A stretch of 13,637 nucleotides of DNA, taken from Humisphaera sp. GTDB lineage: Bacteria > Planctomycetota > Phycisphaerae > Tepidisphaerales > Tepidisphaeraceae. Made by a program: the position numbers and the translations under genes. Shown piece after piece: positions 11,377 through 13,637 of the stretch; position 1 is the first letter of the stretch, and each line of letters opens with the position of its first letter. Under the pieces are notes generated by a model, which was not told the origin of the DNA, made no database searches, and saw nothing but the letters and a program-made list of their open reading frames with translations. The DNA is taken from the NCBI GenBank assembly GCA_025351525.1, contig JANXVV010000255.1, positions 1 through 13,637 of the forward strand. The letters are read 5' to 3'.

Positions 11377-13637
11377 ATGATGTTTCGCAAAACAAAGAAG
11401 CCGAATCGCGCCGCCCAACGCCTGATCGAACAGTCCGCATCGTTTGCTCTTGAAAGTCTGGAGAGTCGGCAACTGCTGAGCCTTCCCGCGAATCCCACCG
11501 GCATCGCGGTGGCAAACGCCACGCCGACGACGCTGACGTTAAGTTGGCAGGATAACTCGAACAACGAGAACGGTTTCGCGATGGAGCGCCTGATCGGCGG
11601 CAACTGGGCGACGCTCAACGGAAATCTCGCGGCGAACACGCAGAGCTACACCGATTCCGGCCTGGCCGCCAACACCGCTTATGCCTATCGCGTGCATGCG
11701 TTCAATGCCAGTGGCAGCTCGGCGTTCTCCTTCATCGGCAACGCGGTGACGACTTCAAATGTCGTCACACCCACACCCCCGTTTGCCCCGTATTTTCTGT
11801 CCGCCGTCGTGAATTCCGGCACTCAGGTTTCGTTGAACTGGTTCGATAACACCGGCACCGAGACCGGTGTGAACGTGGAGCGCAAGACCGGCAACGGCGC
11901 GTATGGCGTGGTGGCAACCTTGGCGCCGCATGCGCAGAGTTACGTCGATTCTGCCGTCGCCGCCGGTACCACTTACACCTACCGTGTGACGGCATTCAAT
12001 ACCGCCGGAAGTTCGCCGTATACGAATGAAAGTTCGGTCGCCACGCCACAGGTGGTAGTGACGCCGACGGTGCCTGCCACCCCAACGTCGCTCGTGGCGA
12101 CGGCCTCGTCCAGTACGCAAATCGGATTGGTGTGGAGCGACAACGCGAATAACGAAACGGGTTACAGTGTTGAGCGCCAGAACGGCGCAACCTGGACCGT
12201 CATCACCTCACTCCCCCCCAACTCGACCAGCTACACAGACACCGGTTTGACGGCCAACACCGCCTACAGCTATCGCGTCAATGCGGTCAACGCCACCGGC
12301 CCGTCCGCCTACAGCAACATCAGCAGCGCGACGACTCAAACGGCAGTGGTAGTGACCTCGCCTCCCTATGCCCCGTATTTTCTGTCGGCGACGATCAACG
12401 TAAATTCGCAGGTGTCGCTTGTCTGGTACGACAATGCCGGTGTCGAAACCGGGGTGAACGTCGAACGGAAAACCGGCAATGGAGCGTATAGTGTCGTCGC
12501 CACGCTTCCCTCGTACTCGCACGCTTATACGGATGCGACGGTGGCCGGCAGCACCACCTATACCTATCGCGTGACGGCATTTAATAGTGCCGGAAGTTCG
12601 CCTTACACCAACGAAAGTTCGATCGCGACTCCGCCCGGCGTGGTGACGCCCACCGTCCCCGCCGCCCCGACCGCGCTTGCGGCCACTGCGGTTTCGGGCA
12701 CGCAGATCAACCTGAGTTGGACTGACAATGCAAATAACGAAACGGGTTTTAATGTCGAGCGTTTAAACGGCGCGACGTGGACGGTGCTGACCACGCTGCC
12801 CGCCAATTCGACGAGCTACTCCGACAATAACCTGACTGTCAGCACCGCCTACAGCTATCGCGTGAACGCGGTGAACGCCACCGGTCCCTCGGCTTACACG
12901 TCTGTCGCGTCGGCGACCACGCAATCGGGCGTCGTGGTCCAAACACCGCCGTTCGCACCGTATTTTCTGTCGGCGGTAGCCAATTCCAGCACGCAGGTTT
13001 CACTGAAGTGGTACGACAACGCCGGTATTGAAACGGGCGTGAGCGTCGAACGGCAAATTGGCAACGGGGCTTTCAGCGTGGTCGCCACGCTGGCACCTCA
13101 AGCCGCAAGTTATGTCGATATGACGGCGGTTGCGGGGACGACGTACACCTATCGCGTCGCGGCATTCAATCTGGGCGGCAGTTCGCCGTACACGAACGTG
13201 AGTTCCGTGACGACGCCCGGGACGGTGGTGGTCACCGGGCCAAACGCGCCGACGCTGTTATCAACCGTCGCCGACAGCACCTCGCAAATCACGCTGAACT
13301 GGACCGACAATTCCAATAACGAAACCGGTTTTGCCGTTGAGCGATTGAATGGCGCAACCTGGACGCCGTTGGTCACCCTCGCCGCCAATACGACGAGCTT
13401 CAGCGACAGTCCTCTTGCCCAAACCACCGCTTACTCCTATCGCGTGCGCGCGGTGAACGGCAACGGATCTTCCGCCTACACCAATACCAGCACCGCCACG
13501 ACCAAGACGGTCGGCCTTCCCAATCCCCCGACCGCACCGACCGGCCTTTCCGCCGCGACGGTTTCAGATACGCAGTTGTCGCTGGTCTGGACGGACAACT
13601 CGAACAACGAAACGGGTTTCAATGTCGAGCGTCAAAA
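11377..13637 (+). CDS. Giant surface protein with LEPR-XLL-type N-terminus and tandem FN3 domains, partial
   Basis: The frame is open from ATG-ATG at 11377 to the window edge (753 codons seen). GGAG six bases upstream supports this start. There is no classical signal peptide. Residues 1-24 are basic and helical, followed by ALESLESRQLLS (24-35), the 'LExLExRxLLS' pattern of the LEPR-XLL N-terminus known from giant planctomycete proteins and thought to act in sorting. The rest is fibronectin type III modules of about 90-95 residues: A1 (about 39-127), B1 (132-223), A2 (232-323), B2 (329-418), A3 (427-515), B3 (523-615), A4 (622-708) and the start of A5. Type A has DNxNNETGFxVERLNGATW; type B has APYFLSA and ETGVNVERKTGNGAY. 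Each ends in YxYRVxAxN. Linkers are Val/Thr/Pro-rich. Such chains form extended stalks of secreted adhesins or enzymes; any catalytic or anchoring part would lie beyond the window. Confidence 0.92.
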   Translation, partial: MMFRKTKKPNRAAQRLIEQSASFALESLESRQLLSLPANPTGIAVANATPTTLTLSWQDNSNNENGFAMERLIGGNWATLNGNLAANTQSYTDSGLAANTAYAYRVHAFNASGSSAFSFIGNAVTTSNVVTPTPPFAPYFLSAVVNSGTQVSLNWFDNTGTETGVNVERKTGNGAYGVVATLAPHAQSYVDSAVAAGTTYTYRVTAFNTAGSSPYTNESSVATPQVVVTPTVPATPTSLVATASSSTQIGLVWSDNANNETGYSVERQNGATWTVITSLPPNSTSYTDTGLTANTAYSYRVNAVNATGPSAYSNISSATTQTAVVVTSPPYAPYFLSATINVNSQVSLVWYDNAGVETGVNVERKTGNGAYSVVATLPSYSHAYTDATVAGSTTYTYRVTAFNSAGSSPYTNESSIATPPGVVTPTVPAAPTALAATAVSGTQINLSWTDNANNETGFNVERLNGATWTVLTTLPANSTSYSDNNLTVSTAYSYRVNAVNATGPSAYTSVASATTQSGVVVQTPPFAPYFLSAVANSSTQVSLKWYDNAGIETGVSVERQIGNGAFSVVATLAPQAASYVDMTAVAGTTYTYRVAAFNLGGSSPYTNVSSVTTPGTVVVTGPNAPTLLSTVADSTSQITLNWTDNSNNETGFAVERLNGATWTPLVTLAANTTSFSDSPLAQTTAYSYRVRAVNGNGSSAYTNTSTATTKTVGLPNPPTAPTGLSAATVSDTQLSLVWTDNSNNETGFNVERQ
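11770..13215 (+). repeat. 585-base tandem super-repeat inside the FN3 gene
   Basis: Markers in type-B modules (TATTTTCTGT) occur at 11791, 12376 and 12961, exactly 585 bases (195 codons) apart. Type-A markers at 12181 and 12766 are also 585 apart; the next A marker (13348) is 582 away. Each unit is one B plus one A module. The identity between same-type modules is visibly higher than between neighbouring modules, which points to duplication of a two-domain unit rather than of single modules. Confidence 0.85.

Noticed and set aside
10792..11472. Minus-strand frame (226 codons) across the gap before the FN3 gene
   Set aside because: It overlaps the ends of two well-supported plus-strand genes and the palindrome, and shows no family features.
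11755..13427. Several minus-strand frames in the FN3 region
   Set aside because: They recur with the FN3 repeat period and are reverse-strand shadows of it.
11377..13637. CRISPR array or intergenic tandem repeats
   Set aside because: The periodicity is an in-frame 195-codon protein repeat without short identical repeats and unique spacers.

Overview
The window looks like chromosomal DNA of a GC-rich member of the Planctomycetota; a Phycisphaerae-like lineage is a guess. This rests on an 'LExLExRxLLS' N-terminus on a giant fibronectin-type-III protein, a secreted DUF4185-like protein, several genes without a clear Shine-Dalgarno site, and the density of long inverted repeats between genes. 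The placement is inference from gene content, not from a phylogenetic marker.

Layout, left to right. 1-1183 (minus): most of a multi-membrane-span GT87/DUF2029-type glycosyltransferase that runs off the left edge, with a palindromic repeat read in frame near its C-terminal end and no ordinary start codon. 1361-2504 (minus): a small unrecognised acidic protein, an A-type iron-sulfur carrier (ErpA/IscA-like) and a single-domain cold-shock protein. 2505-3102: a gene-free, AT-rich stretch with DnaA-box-like nonamers at both ends. 3103-5326 (plus): LptB, the ATPase of lipopolysaccharide export, then a secreted fusion of a LolA/DUF2092-like domain with a TlpA/ResA-type thioredoxin. 5430-6944 (plus): an HDOD-GGDEF protein, likely a diguanylate cyclase. 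7128-9440 (minus): a D-2-hydroxyacid dehydrogenase and a DHH/DHHA1 phosphoesterase (NrnA-like). 9739-11175 (plus): a secreted DUF4185-like beta-propeller protein. 11377 to the right edge (plus): the first 753 codons of a giant surface protein made of fibronectin type III modules, which alternate between two subtypes with a 585-base period.

Working together: LptB and the LolA-like/thioredoxin protein point to envelope biogenesis. The HDOD-GGDEF protein, the NrnA-like enzyme and the giant adhesin could form a cyclic-di-GMP/surface-attachment theme, but nothing in the sequence proves a link.

The most striking non-coding feature is systematic. Nearly every gene whose 3' end can be seen is followed, usually 28-45 bases after its stop codon, by an inverted repeat. 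These belong to several unrelated families (GGGCGTCTCGCCC, GGGCTTCCAGCCC, GGTTTACC, ACCACGAAG, and an AACTTGTT-core hairpin). In three families each arm is itself a hairpin, so each element is a nested double palindrome.
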